A DNA stretch of 64,000 bases from Dipteris shenzhenensis (Eukaryota > Polypodiophyta > Polypodiopsida > Gleicheniales), in assembly GCA_047967505.1 (NCBI GenBank), contig CM106538.1. One strand, given 5' to 3'. The position numbers were made by a program, and so were the translations under genes. Below, in pieces: positions 30,380 to 39,358 of this stretch (position 1 is the stretch's first letter; each line of letters opens with the position of its first letter). The notes beneath the pieces are model-generated. The model was not told where the DNA came from. It made no database searches and was given only the letters and a program-made list of their open reading frames with translations.

Positions 30380-30668
30380 TGTTGGAATACTGAAAAGAAA
30401 GAGTAGAGTGGACACAAACTCAGAATACTTGCTTATAGAATGAAGAAGAAAGAGGTCCTTAAGTAGGCACCTCATACAAGGTCACTGACATCACTGATGA
30501 CCTCAAAGCTCCACAATCATCTCCTCAATCTGCTCCTAGATTCACTCAATCATCCTATGTGGCTTTTCCACCACCTAACTGTGCTTGTGGGCACCTAACT
30601 GTGCCTCTAGCACTCACACATAGAAACATAAGGTGTGCCTGAGGCATACACCTTGAGATATCCCAACA
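30380..30668 (-). repeat. 5' LTR of the gag-only element
   Basis: 289 bp. Contains a duplicated CACCTAACTGTGC word made by the 20-bp insertion. Confidence 0.95.
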
Positions 30669-31620
30669 ACATTGTGATTTGCAAGTGTTTCCAGAGTATG
30701 CGTATTCTTCCTTCAAGGTGATCCTCTTGCTGGAGGACTGCAACAAGCTCTTGGTATAATGTAGTGATGCCTTGTATCAAAAGATCTTATGCTGACCCCT
30801 CCGCATCATCATCGGCTTGAGCTAGTAGTTGAATTTCCAACTTGAAAATTATAGCTTTTTGATTTTGCCACTCTATGCACTTATCTTTATGCAAGCTTTA
30901 GACTATTGAATTGTTGAGCTGCTTTTGGATGCCCTGGAACTTGATCATTAAGCACGTGGAGTTGGAGTATCTCTTGTTCTTGAGTGTCCAGTTCTGCTTT
31001 GGTGTGCATAAGTATCTCCCTTGATTCCATGCCTTCCTTCTCTAGAGCTTGAATATGATGTTCACCCTCTTTGAAGCTATTTTGCAACTCATTGTTTGTG
31101 TCTAATGTGGCATGGAGCTGATCCTCTTTAAGTAATAATCTTTCATTTAATTGCACCAATTCCTTTTTGATATCATCACAAGTGGCTTGCATATGGGAGA
31201 GGGCTAACTCGATCTTTTCCTTTTGGTTCAAGGCCTCGGATAGCTGTAGGCATTTATCTTGGAGAGAAACCGTGGCTTGTAGGGCATCCTCTCTACTTTC
31301 TGCTAGAGCATTGTGTGCAAGGAGTTGTTGCTGCATTTGTTCTGCCATGCTTTCCTTGAGCTTCATAATTTCAGCCTCGGCACTTTGCACTTTGGATTGG
31401 AGTGATGGGAGCATCTGTCTTTCCATTTCTCTTTCCTGCTCATCTGACACCATGGTAGCAAATAATTGAGACCATTGTTGTAACTATTGGCTATGATGTT
31501 GTATGACCTAGGATGTGCTATGGCCTTGCTTGTATTGGTCATACAGTGGATTCCCATGTGCCCATGTGGAATTTTGATCTATGACTTGAACAAGAGTCTA
31601 TTGTATGGTGCCACTAGAGA
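30669..31620 (-). pseudogene. 5' part of an unknown coiled-coil ORF
   Basis: The best open stretch is 30887-31453, 188 codons, strongly heptad-like and rich in Glu, Gln, Leu and Lys (REMERQMLPSLQSKVQ, LQLSEALNQKEKIELAL, KKELVQLNERLLLKEDQL). The frame is readable further upstream to about 31620 with a few stops (NSTWAHGNPLYDQYKQGH, LQQWSQLFATM). After a frameshift near 30897 it continues as HKDKCIEWQNQKAIIFKLE, LLAQADDDAEGSA, one stop, TLYQELVAVLQQEDHLEGRI and KHLQITM, where the gag-only element sits at 30668. Across the insertion the frame is kept after removing one target copy. A coiled-coil rod is clear; the identity is not. Options are a gag-like protein of an old retroelement or a host pseudogene. 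Confidence 0.5.
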
Positions 31621-31944
31621 CATTTGGGGGTTGTGACTTTAGAGTCGTGGAGTTGTCAATATTAGCGACTTGTGATTCCTTTGCAGATCACTCTTGTTGT
31701 CATTTGAGCCATGTGCGCTAATTTGTGGTTTGCATTGGGTTACATTTGAAGCTTTATTGGCCATTTGGATGCATTGTGGTCCTTGTTGGATGTGCTAGTA
31801 GGCCCAAATTACCTTGTGGGATGCTATATTGATGGATGTTTAGCACATGGGTACTATTTTTTTCTGACAGATAGCTTTGACACATTGCAGTTGATGCACT
31901 GGTTGTGCTTACATTTTCTTACCGAAGGCTTTGGCCTACATTCT

Positions 31945-32492
31945 TGTTATTACTGTAAGAAAACAATACAACGTCTATGCTCAATAGATAACAAGATCTC
32001 GTATGCAAGAGAGAAAAGCAGATAGCATGGAGAATCAAAAATTTGATTACTGTAAAACTGATACAATAGATGGCGCTGCCTCCCAGCCGTGCGCTCCTAT
32101 GTGAGAAGCTTCGATGGCATGCTAGAAACAGTAGAGGATGGAGGCTAGATGCTAAGGATTCAGGATTGCTGTAGCCAGTGATGATGATGGGCTTTACGGG
32201 CTTGCTCTTATATAGCCACTAGTCGTAGCCAGTTAGACCCAATTGGGAGACCGACCCAGTTGGCCCAAAACAGCCGACTGGAAGTCAAAATAGGCCACCG
32301 ACCACACGTTACAGCCGTGGTGCAAAATAGAGCCTTGGCACATAACCGTTTGGCCCAGAGCCATCCGGGATCATCTGGGGCTCCAAACGGGCCCCGCAGC
32401 CGAGAGTGGGCTGCCTCGGGAAATGCTCCGTCTACCCTCAGTGCGGTCAGTCATGGTGTGCCACAGCAGCTCATGACCAATAGTTGAGACCA
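31945..32492 (-). repeat. LTR remnant related to the 3062-3611 LTR
   Basis: About 548 bp ending TTGAGACCA, followed by a purine-tract complement (TCCCCTTTGG, 32493-32502), so this is a 3' LTR of a minus-strand element. 32288-32470 aligns with 3225-3410 (AGGCCACCGA, CCATCCGGGATCAT, CCAAACGGGCCCCGCA, GAGAGTGGGCTGCC). The outer parts do not align by eye. The left edge is uncertain. Confidence 0.6.
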
Positions 32493-32610
32493 TCCCCTTT
32501 GGCTAGTAATTGGGTAGAAAGTATGTTTTAGAAACCTAGAACTAAGACTCTCACAGAAAAAAGCCAAATACAATCATTTTTGGGGGACTACCCAGGGTAG
32601 AATACCCTTA

Positions 32611-33078
32611 TTGACTCAACACACACACAAAGGACAATTAAAAAGCCCAATCCTCATCAACCTCCTCGCGGTGGACATGGACCAGTGGCAGCAGTCTATT
32701 TCCACAACTTCTTCTCTTTCTTCAGGTTCTTCTTCCCCGAGCAAATTGGCATATACAGGAGCTTTGTATGTCTATTATGAATCGCCAAAAGGTACTAAGG
32801 TAGATTTCCAAGCTGAGGTGATACATTTCAAACATAATAATCTAATCCTAAGGGAAAAAACCTCTTCTAAATGGAGGTACCCCAAGGATGTTCACACCAC
32901 ACTACTCAATATCCAACAATCCTTACACTATTTGCTACCATCTACTAGTGCAAAATCAGACAATTTGAGGACAAGAGCGGCTCCAAATCTGGCTACCATA
33001 AGAGGTCAAGCTCAAAATGACACTGTGTATGCCATGCTGGAGGGAAGTATCACCCTAACCTTAACCCTAGAAGTGTGA
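32611..33078 (+). CDS. hypothetical 155-aa protein
   Basis: Open plus-strand frame. The first 20 codons overlap LTR-element sequence, so the internal Met at MDQWQQSIS (32677) may be the better start. Downstream sequence (LAYTGALYVYYES, KVDFQAEVIHFKHNNLIL, YPKDVHTTLLNIQQSLHYLL) has balanced composition but no domain I recognise. No promoter or splice signal stands out. Its antisense relation to the Gag tail at 32640-32760 suggests that part of it is chance. Confidence 0.25.
   Translation: MTQHTHKGQLKSPILINLLAVDMDQWQQSISTTSSLSSGSSSPSKLAYTGALYVYYESPKGTKVDFQAEVIHFKHNNLILREKTSSKWRYPKDVHTTLLNIQQSLHYLLPSTSAKSDNLRTRAAPNLATIRGQAQNDTVYAMLEGSITLTLTLEV
32640..32760 (-). pseudogene. Gag C-terminal tail relic
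   Basis: Minus strand ends HREEVDEDWAF-stop, echoing the DEASHEDYAF-stop of the gag-only element. An adjoining frame reads ANLLGEEEPEEREEVVE, like the acidic tail after copia zinc knuckles. Position (about 150 bp after an LTR and purine tract) fits. The rest of Gag is absent. Confidence 0.45.
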
Positions 33079-33273
33079 CAACTCTCTGTGTAAGGTTTTA
33101 AAGCCTTTCTTGATGATGAAAATTCCTAACCTCTCCAACTTAATGACTTAGAATCATCTTGGCTGTGCCCCCAAGGGTGCAATAAATCTTAGCCAACACA
33201 ACCATAGCCTAATATCTTATTAGCTCTTTCAGCTTACATTTTTGTGTATATGATTGGGTCGTTTGGGAGAGAC

Positions 33274-33395
33274 TAAAATGAAATTTTAGTCTTCACAAGC
33301 AGTTGTAGCTTGATTAAGACTTCATTTTGATTAGCCTTCTCCTGTAGTGCTAGCCTTTGTCCTTGCTGATCCTATCCTTGAGCTCTTGAGTGTTG
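33274..33395. repeat. diverged direct repeat, left copy (partner 35627-35775)
   Basis: CTAAAATGAAATT..TAG..CTTCACAAGCA.TAGCTTGA through AGTGCTAGCCTTTGTC recurs at 35627-35775. The right copy begins exactly at the outer edge of the LTR ending at 35626. Confidence 0.7.
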
Positions 33396-33818
33396 ACAAA
33401 AAATGTATGAGAATAAAAGCTAACAACACTTGCATGAGGGAGGTGTCTTTGGGGAGACTTCAAGAATCAAAGTCAGAGGAGTATAGGGACATTGGAGATT
33501 GCAGTACGGGCTACACATGGATGCTGTAGATGCCTCCAAGAGATACCGAGATCGTTCTCAAAGCCAGGCTGCCAACCTATGTACTTATAATGGATCAAAT
33601 TGAATATATATTCCCTTTGCATATATTCAAAGTCCAGTTGCTTGTATTGGGCATTTTGTTTGCCGTATGTTTCTCAGGACATGAGAGAATGTAGAGATGT
33701 CATCTTTCTTTTTATTTGGCTTACACATTTTTGTGCCCTTGCCCTTGCTTTGTGCAACAAAGGCTTTGTGAGTGCCACTCTTGCTATCACACATGTGTGA
33801 AAACTTGAAGTTTGAGTT
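33396..33818. other. no recognisable gene
   Basis: Short ORFs at 33347-33529 and 33600-33800 have no motif. Confidence 0.4.
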
Positions 33819-34486
33819 TCAAGTTGTCAACACTGTCAATGATAGCTGTACCAACATGGTCCCCAACTCCTTAAAGGTGAGAAGTCTTGACCTTTCTACA
33901 GTCATAGTATGATTGAAGCTCCTTGGCAACATGTTCAGCATGAGCGTTGGCAACTCAACTGGGTTCACATTGTAACCAACAGCTCTGAGTTGATCTCTCA
34001 ATACGTTCACTTTTGTGAGGTAGTCCCACACGGTGTCACCCTCATCCATCCTCATGGTGAAGAGATGGTTCTGAAGGTTGAGGATCCTTGTTGTACTGTT
34101 CGTTTTGTCATGCTTCCATTGAGTTATCCGCCAACTGATTGTGTGGGATCAATCTGTTTGCGGTTGTCCCGATTATCATGGACATCGCTTCGGCATCCTT
34201 CTCTTCCCACTTTTCTAACAGGTCTGGATCAGCTAGTTTTATTATCTTGCGTGTCGCATCTTTGATGCCTTTGGGCTTTGGATCTTCTCTTATGTGCCTC
34301 AAGGTGGCTCCGTAGCTTCAATTTCAGGACAGCGCACGTGTCCCCATCCAGTTTGCCTGCTTCTCCAATGTTTGGAATCAGCGCATATGTGACCTATCCT
34401 TCAAACGTAGGAGATGACTTCTACAATCGTGAATTGAGATCTCCTTCCAAAGTCCAAGCTTCACGCACTTGTGAGTCTTAGTCAGG
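33819..34486 (-). pseudogene. copia Gag fragment (UBN2)
   Basis: 33819-34055 reads MRMDEGDTVWDYLTKVNVLRD, LRAVGYNVNPVELPTLMLNML and TFKELGTMLVQLSL, the UBN2 pattern with the DxxLxxxVLxxLP-like core. 34108-34302 in another frame (PKPKGIKDATRKIIKLADPDLLEKWEEKDAEAMSMIIGTT) is the preceding Gag segment. A frameshift or stop lies near 34056-34107. The zinc knuckle and all of pol are missing at the left, where the element is cut near 33810. Confidence 0.75.
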
Positions 34487-34498
34487 GCTCTGATACTA
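34487..34498 (-). other. degenerate primer-binding site
   Basis: GCTCTGATACTA on the plus strand, one C-to-T change from the initiator Met-tRNA PBS complement. Confidence 0.75.
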
Positions 34499-35626
34499 AA
34501 TTAGAAAAAAGAGATTGAAGTTGCTTGCTATAGCCAACACTCGCGCAATGGAAGGTTCTGTAACGTAGGCCAGAAATCACACAGTACTTACTCAAATCTC
34601 ACTCCTTTTTTTCTTGTTACACAATTGAATATATATAGATGCAAATAATGAAACACACACATGAGAGTAGAAACAGATAAGTATGTATTTCTCCGAAAAT
34701 GGACAAAACCTTGTATAAGGGTGTGCACTGTATGCCACCATCTAGCAGATATGGTGTTGCCTAGATGTGGACCCTTGGCACCACAAAAGTATTCTCCTAT
34801 CTTCCCCTAGCACCTTAAAAAACTGTGTCAGTCTGCATGCTCTCCAAGAACTTCAGTGGGATGAGTAGTTGCTCTCCCTACAGACCTCCTCGCTGCTCCG
34901 GTGGACAGCCAATGGTGAGGTACCGTTAATGTCCTGATCCTTGACTTCCTTGCAGCACCTTGCTGCTCCTGTCTGCAGCTAGTGGCGAGTCACAAGGCTC
35001 CCTGATTCCTGGCCTCCTTGCTGCTGGAACTGCAGCCAAACTGTGAGGTGCAAACTGAATACTAACTGCCCCTCCAGGGCGCTTTGATAGGGCTAGAATG
35101 CCCCTAGGAACTGGCCGACCAGCAGACTGAGCTGGCTGACCAGCCCACAGACTGGGCTGACCCAGTCTGTGGCAGATCTTCTGCCCTAACCTGCTGTTGG
35201 AGGCCAGCCTGCCAAGTGGTATGTGCTGGCTGGTCTACCTCTCTGTGAGCCTGACCCACTGCTTCAGACTGCTGCCTGGCAGTCCTTGCTGCCACCATCT
35301 GCAGGGTCTATATAATGGCCTTGGCAGCTGCAGGGTCTATATAATGGCCTTGGCAGCCCATGTTTGCTGCCCTATGTGCAGCCCTTGCAGGGCCTTCTGC
35401 TGCATGAACGTCTGTCCTCTTCTAGGTCCTGTGCTGCTCCTAGGAAGCCCTTCCATCCAGATATACCTGCAGCTCACATGACAGCCTGCATGCTGCCCCA
35501 TGTGGCAGCCCTGCACCTGCAGATCTGCCCCTGTGGCAGCTTTCCTCTCTCCCCATTTGGGTTTTGTCTCATAAGATACTGCTGGTACACCTCACAGATG
35601 GGGAAATGACCACAGTAATCCCAACA
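34499..35626 (-). repeat. 5' LTR, about 1.1 kb, GC-rich
   Basis: Lies between the PBS and CCCAACA (minus strand TGTTGGGATTAC). Contains a 29-bp tandem duplication (35301-35329 and 35330-35358), each copy with a TATATAA core. Many CTGC/GGCAGC words. The 94-aa and 81-aa ORFs inside are not conserved coding sequences. Confidence 0.7.
35301..35358. repeat. tandem 29-bp duplication carrying a TATA motif
   Basis: GCAGGGTCTATATAATGGCC plus TTGGCAGC(T/C) twice, head to tail, nearly identical. Confidence 0.95.
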
Positions 35627-35775
35627 CTAAAATGAAATTGTATAGGCTTCACAAGCAATAGTAGCTTGAATGAAGAGAATGTGGACTACTTTTGGATTAG
35701 TTTTCTTGTTTAGTGCTAGCCTTTGTCAATGCTGAGTTTACCCTTCACCTTTGGAGTGCTGATAGGAGCTTAGTA
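35627..35775. repeat. diverged direct repeat, right copy
   Basis: Partner of 33274-33395, roughly three quarters identical by eye. Confidence 0.7.
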
Positions 35776-36061
35776 CAAATACCTTTGTATAAATGGATGC
35801 TCAAGCATGTGTGAGGGTGTGGATATGTATGTGTAGGACATATGTTTTTGCTATGGTACACCCACCATTGGGCGTGGATGATGTCGGTGGGGATGTCATG
35901 AGTAGTAAGTCCCTGCTATGCATGATGGAGTTTAGGGTTTTCAACCGTCAAGCAACTAACTCGAGTGAATAACTTTCTTTGCAAAAAAAAAACTTGAGTG
36001 AAGAACTGCACACTGTGTTGTGTTTTTCAGAGGATGAAATTTGAAATGTTCCTATATATAT

Positions 36062-36080
36062 GTGTGTGTGTGTGTGTGTG

Positions 36081-36143
<63 letters not shown>

Positions 36144-36226
36144 GTATGTGTATGTATAAATAAATAAATATATGTATATTAAATATAAATATAAATATAT
36201 ATGTGTGTGTGTGTGTGTGTGTGTAG
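36062..36226. repeat. compound microsatellite
   Basis: (TG)n, (CT)n, (AT)n, (TGTA)n, (AAAT)n and (GT)n follow each other. The terminal (GT)n-TAG is the insertion site of the LINE derivative. Confidence 0.95.
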
Positions 36227-38212
36227 GTGTGAGGAGCGATGGAGAGCGATGGAGCCTCCCCCTCGCCCGTACAGCCCCAACCTACCTCGCTTTTCTGCTT
36301 GCAAACTCCCGTGCTTGCTCCGTTATCCTCTTTCCCTGCTTCGTACATCCCCGTACCTTTGCAACTTGCAGCCGTACCTTTCTAGCCCGCATCGGTACCT
36401 TGCCCGTCTTCATCCATGCCTTTCCTGCACTCAGTCGTACCCTCTCTGCATTCCGTACAGACTGTACGGTCGTCCGTACAGTCCCAGCCTCATGTCGCCT
36501 CTGATTTCCGTACAGCCCCTCTGCATAGTATGTCCATACAGCCCGATTCTGGTCCTTTTGTACAGTCCGTACCTCTTTTGGAGCAGCCCTCTCTGTCTTG
36601 CTCTTTCCTTGATGCCTCTTCTTCCCCTTTTCCTGTTGCTTCGACAGATGCCTCGTTCGTGTTCTCTGCTTCAGCTCTTCTTTCTGCCTTTGCTCCCACA
36701 CGTGTTTTCATTCGGCAGAAGAGAGGTGTTTTGCTTCCTTCGTGCTCTTTCAAATCGGCGAAGCTAGATGTTGCAGATGGACCTTCCTCTCCTCTCCAGT
36801 TGGATCTTCTTCACCAGATGTGTGCTGGCTCCGTTACAGAAGTTCCTTCTTCGGCGGGTTCTCCTTTGGTTTGTTCTTTGGATTCTGCCCTTGTGATCTT
36901 TGGTCTTCGACAGGCTTAGCAGCTTGGGATCTGTCTCTACTTTATGGGCAGGGTTCTTTCTGCAGCTCACCTTCGTCGTTGGGCTGAAGCTGCCGTGGGT
37001 GTGGATGTCATTTCCTCCTTTGTCTTTATGGGCAAAGGGTTTTATTATGCCCACTGTTCTTTGACGGAGGTGGTGGAGCACCTTGTCAGTTGTGCTGGGG
37101 TTCCTGGGGCAGGTTTATTTGCTTATGTCATGCCCTGGGATCCTCTTTTTGATTCGGCAGCTTCTCTTTTGACTCATTGCCTGGTATGGATCATCCTCAA
37201 AGCACTGCCTGTTCCTCTTCTTCAGCATCTTTCTACCCTTGCAGCGCTCTTGGGGAGGCCTCTTCATGTTCCGAGACAGGAGTTTTTGCAGGCCACTCCG
37301 GATATTCAATATGATGCAGCCAGTGCCTTCTACTTTGGATCTTGATCTGGGTTTTGCCCATCCCATGCACATTTGGTTGCATTTTGCCTCTTTTCCTACA
37401 ACCTGTTATCGGTGCTGCCAGGTTGGTCATTTTGTACGTGCTTGCCCTTCTGCTTCCAAGACCACTCCTCCTGCTCCTTCCTCAGCAGTCAAGATTACTC
37501 CCCCTTCTCCTCCGGTCTCTACTATGGTTTCACTAGATAAGCCTTCATTCACTGCTCCGAAGCATTACTGGAGGAAGGTAGATAAATCACAGGCCCAATC
37601 TTGCTGCTGCTAAAGAAGCTCAGGCTCAGTCTCGTGTTGAGCACCAATAGTCTCCTTCTCCTCAGGATATGGATGTTCCTCTTGAAGAGGGGATTATACA
37701 AGCTGCGGTACATGTTTTATCTCAGGTTGATACTTGGAGTGAAGCTGAAACGATGAGTCGTGATTTATTTGATGCGGCTCCTTCAGATGGTACTGATGTT
37801 GATCCAGCTCCTTCGCCTGTGATGATCGTGCCAGAGTCTATTTCTGTTCAGGATGCAGATGTTCCTTTTTCTCTGGATTCTTTTCATCCTTGGTTACAAC
37901 AGGTTTTTGACCTTGTGATTTAAAAATTCCGACTGTTAGCTTATATTAAGAAGAATCACAAGGGCAAAAAACAGCTAGTTTTTATTGATGATGCAGTTAC
38001 TCCACTGCATCACTTTTTACAAAGCAACAATATGAAATTGGAGGATCTTTTGTTTGATTCTCCTCCAGTGGATATGTAACTTTTTACAGGGTTGCCTCAT
38101 GAGTTTTTCTCTGAGGCTTTACTTGTAAATTTTTTCTTTGTACCTATTGGTGGGTTTTTACCTCTTTTTGGGGTTTCCCACACAAAAATAAAAGATTTCA
38201 CTAAAAAAAAAA
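36227..38212 (+). mobile_element. LINE-derived ORF1-only retroelement with poly(A) and TSD
   Basis: A 1,986-bp unit that starts with a short 5' UTR and ORF1, ends in a 3' UTR and an A-run (38203-38212), and is flanked by GTGTGTGTGTGTGTGTAG at 36209-36226 and 38213-38230. There is no endonuclease or reverse transcriptase, so mobilisation was in trans by a full LINE. The (GT)n part of the flank is low-complexity; the shared TAG and the A-run make target-primed insertion likely. Confidence 0.8.
36239..38079 (+). pseudogene. LINE ORF1 (DUF4283-like with zinc knuckle), broken
   Basis: ATG at 36239 (MESDGASPSPVQPQP). The N-terminus is Ser/Pro/Val-rich. The core is 36900-37315 (AAHLRRWAEAAVGVD, FVFMGKGFYYAHCS, MPWDPLFDSAASLLTHCLVWI, HLSTLAALLGRPLHVP), the DUF4283 pattern of plant LINE ORF1 proteins, RNA-binding nucleocapsid-like. 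After a frameshift near 37320 it continues with LDLGFAHPMHIWLHF and the knuckle CYRCCQVGHFVRAC (CX2CX4HX4C, 37411-37452), then Pro/Ser-rich sequence. A second frameshift near 37600 leads to PNLAAAKEAQAQSRVEHQ, and 37669-38079 is an acidic C-terminus ending SPPVDM-stop. In-frame stops lie near 36392, 36917, 37650 and 37921. Confidence 0.75.
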
Positions 38213-38276
38213 GTGTGTGTGTGTGTGTAGATAGATATCTATACATATACAAATATATACACACACACACACACAA
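38213..38276. repeat. (GT)n / (AC)n microsatellite
   Basis: (GT)8 TAG, then a TA-rich bridge, then (AC)9. The two halves are complementary and could fold back. Confidence 0.9.
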
Positions 38277-39106
38277 GCACAAGTTAATGGAGATGATCCC
38301 GTGGAAACAAGTCTGAAATCTCCCTTTTCTATTAGATAACATCGTTGGGTTCGTATGGGTAATGACAGAATTTGCCTTGTGTTGTTGTATTCAGTTTGCT
38401 CTCAACTTGTAAGAAGCCCTGCTATTGACACTGATTGATAATCGGCAAGTGTGCATGCCATCCATAATAGAATCACATAACTAGGGATATTGAACCAGTT
38501 TCCCTTCGTACCATGGGTTCCTTTAGCTACTTGGGCCCCGAATTTCTAGGACAAATGCCATTTCGGTACAGGTCTGGTCATGTGAGGATGAGGATCATGG
38601 TTTTGCATGATAGTCTAATGTGCTCTTATCCCCACATGAAAGAAGCAAAAGCAAACTTATTTTCACAAACCTATTGCTACTGCATAAACTTCTTTAGACT
38701 CTTGCAAACTGAAAGCACAACTACATCACAAGACTATACTAGTTCTTCAAGTTCATTTAGCCTCTTGTAAACTGCATGCGTGCTAGACTATGCTGCCGTC
38801 ATGGAAAAATAACATCCTATCTTGCCCAGTGCCAGTTCTTGGCAAAAGCAATACCACGCAAGTACATGTAGATTGGGGTGCCCCACCATTGGTGACCCAA
38901 TTCTGGTGTGCTATAGCCTCTATTGCTGTGTCTCTTTGCTTTTCCATGGTGTATCTAGTAATTCTTTGGATTCAGGAATAGATTTTCAGTGCATTCATTT
39001 CGATCTTTTGGCTCTTAAATTTTACAAAGGATATGATTTTTACTGTTTTGCCTTGAATAATTCACAAAGGCAACTTTCTGAACTACTTGTGAACTTCTCT
39101 TTGTCA
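38277..39106. other. no certain gene
   Basis: Several plus-strand ORFs of 60-106 codons without known motifs. May be intron of the possible gene at 39107-39358. Confidence 0.3.
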
Positions 39107-39358
39107 GATTGTTCCTCCTTTGGAACCTCTCGCCACAACTGATTTCAGCCTTGTAAGCTTCTTTGATACATATTCGTAATTAGCATCATGTTTAGAGCTA
39201 TAGATGTATTCATGATGTTTTACACTGGATGTAATTCTAACTTTTTTGTATTTTTTCAGTCTCTTGTTGCTACAGCTGTTGATGTTCAAAAAATAGCTGG
39301 AATAGGAATTGTGGATGCCCGAGATGGGAAGCCCTACGATACTTTGCTTGCTACAGAG
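39107..39358 (+). pseudogene. two exon-like segments of a possible host gene
   Basis: Segment 1 (39107-39151) follows TTCTCTTTGTCAG and precedes GTAAGC, reading IVPPLEPLATTDFSL. Segment 2 (39260-39358) follows a T-rich tract ending TTTTTTCAG and precedes GTAGTA, reading SLVATAVDVQKIAGIG and VDARDGKPYDTLLATE. Both are phase 0, so they would join in frame. Splice signals and conserved-looking protein make this the best candidate for cellular coding sequence in the window, but only 48 codons are seen and I cannot name the family. It may be a gene fragment captured or left by rearrangement. Confidence 0.35.

Larger units (their letters stand above)
28052..30668 (-). mobile_element. gag-only LTR retrotransposon (TR-GAG type), young
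   Basis: LTRs 28052-28319 (268 bp) and 30380-30668 (289 bp) begin TGTTGGAATACTG and end CCCAACA. They differ, as far as I can see, only by one T and a 20-bp insertion in the right copy (near 30586-30606). Perfect target duplication ACATT at 28047-28051 and 30669-30673. PBS complement GCTCTGATACCA at 30368-30379; purine-tract complement at 28320-28335. The only coding sequence is an uninterrupted Gag; there is no protease, integrase or RT. This matches the published TR-GAG class of non-autonomous plant elements. The near-identical LTRs and intact ORF indicate recent insertion. Confidence 0.95.

Noticed and set aside
36282-36753. 139- and 87-codon minus-strand ORFs opposite the LINE ORF1
   Set aside because: Lys/Arg/Glu-rich shadows of Ser/Pro/Leu-rich sense sequence; the sense strand has the conserved domain and the element structure.
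38213-38276. Hairpin-forming (GT)n/(AC)n pair as a functional structure
   Set aside because: Simple complementary microsatellites; one half is a target-site copy of the LINE-derived insertion.
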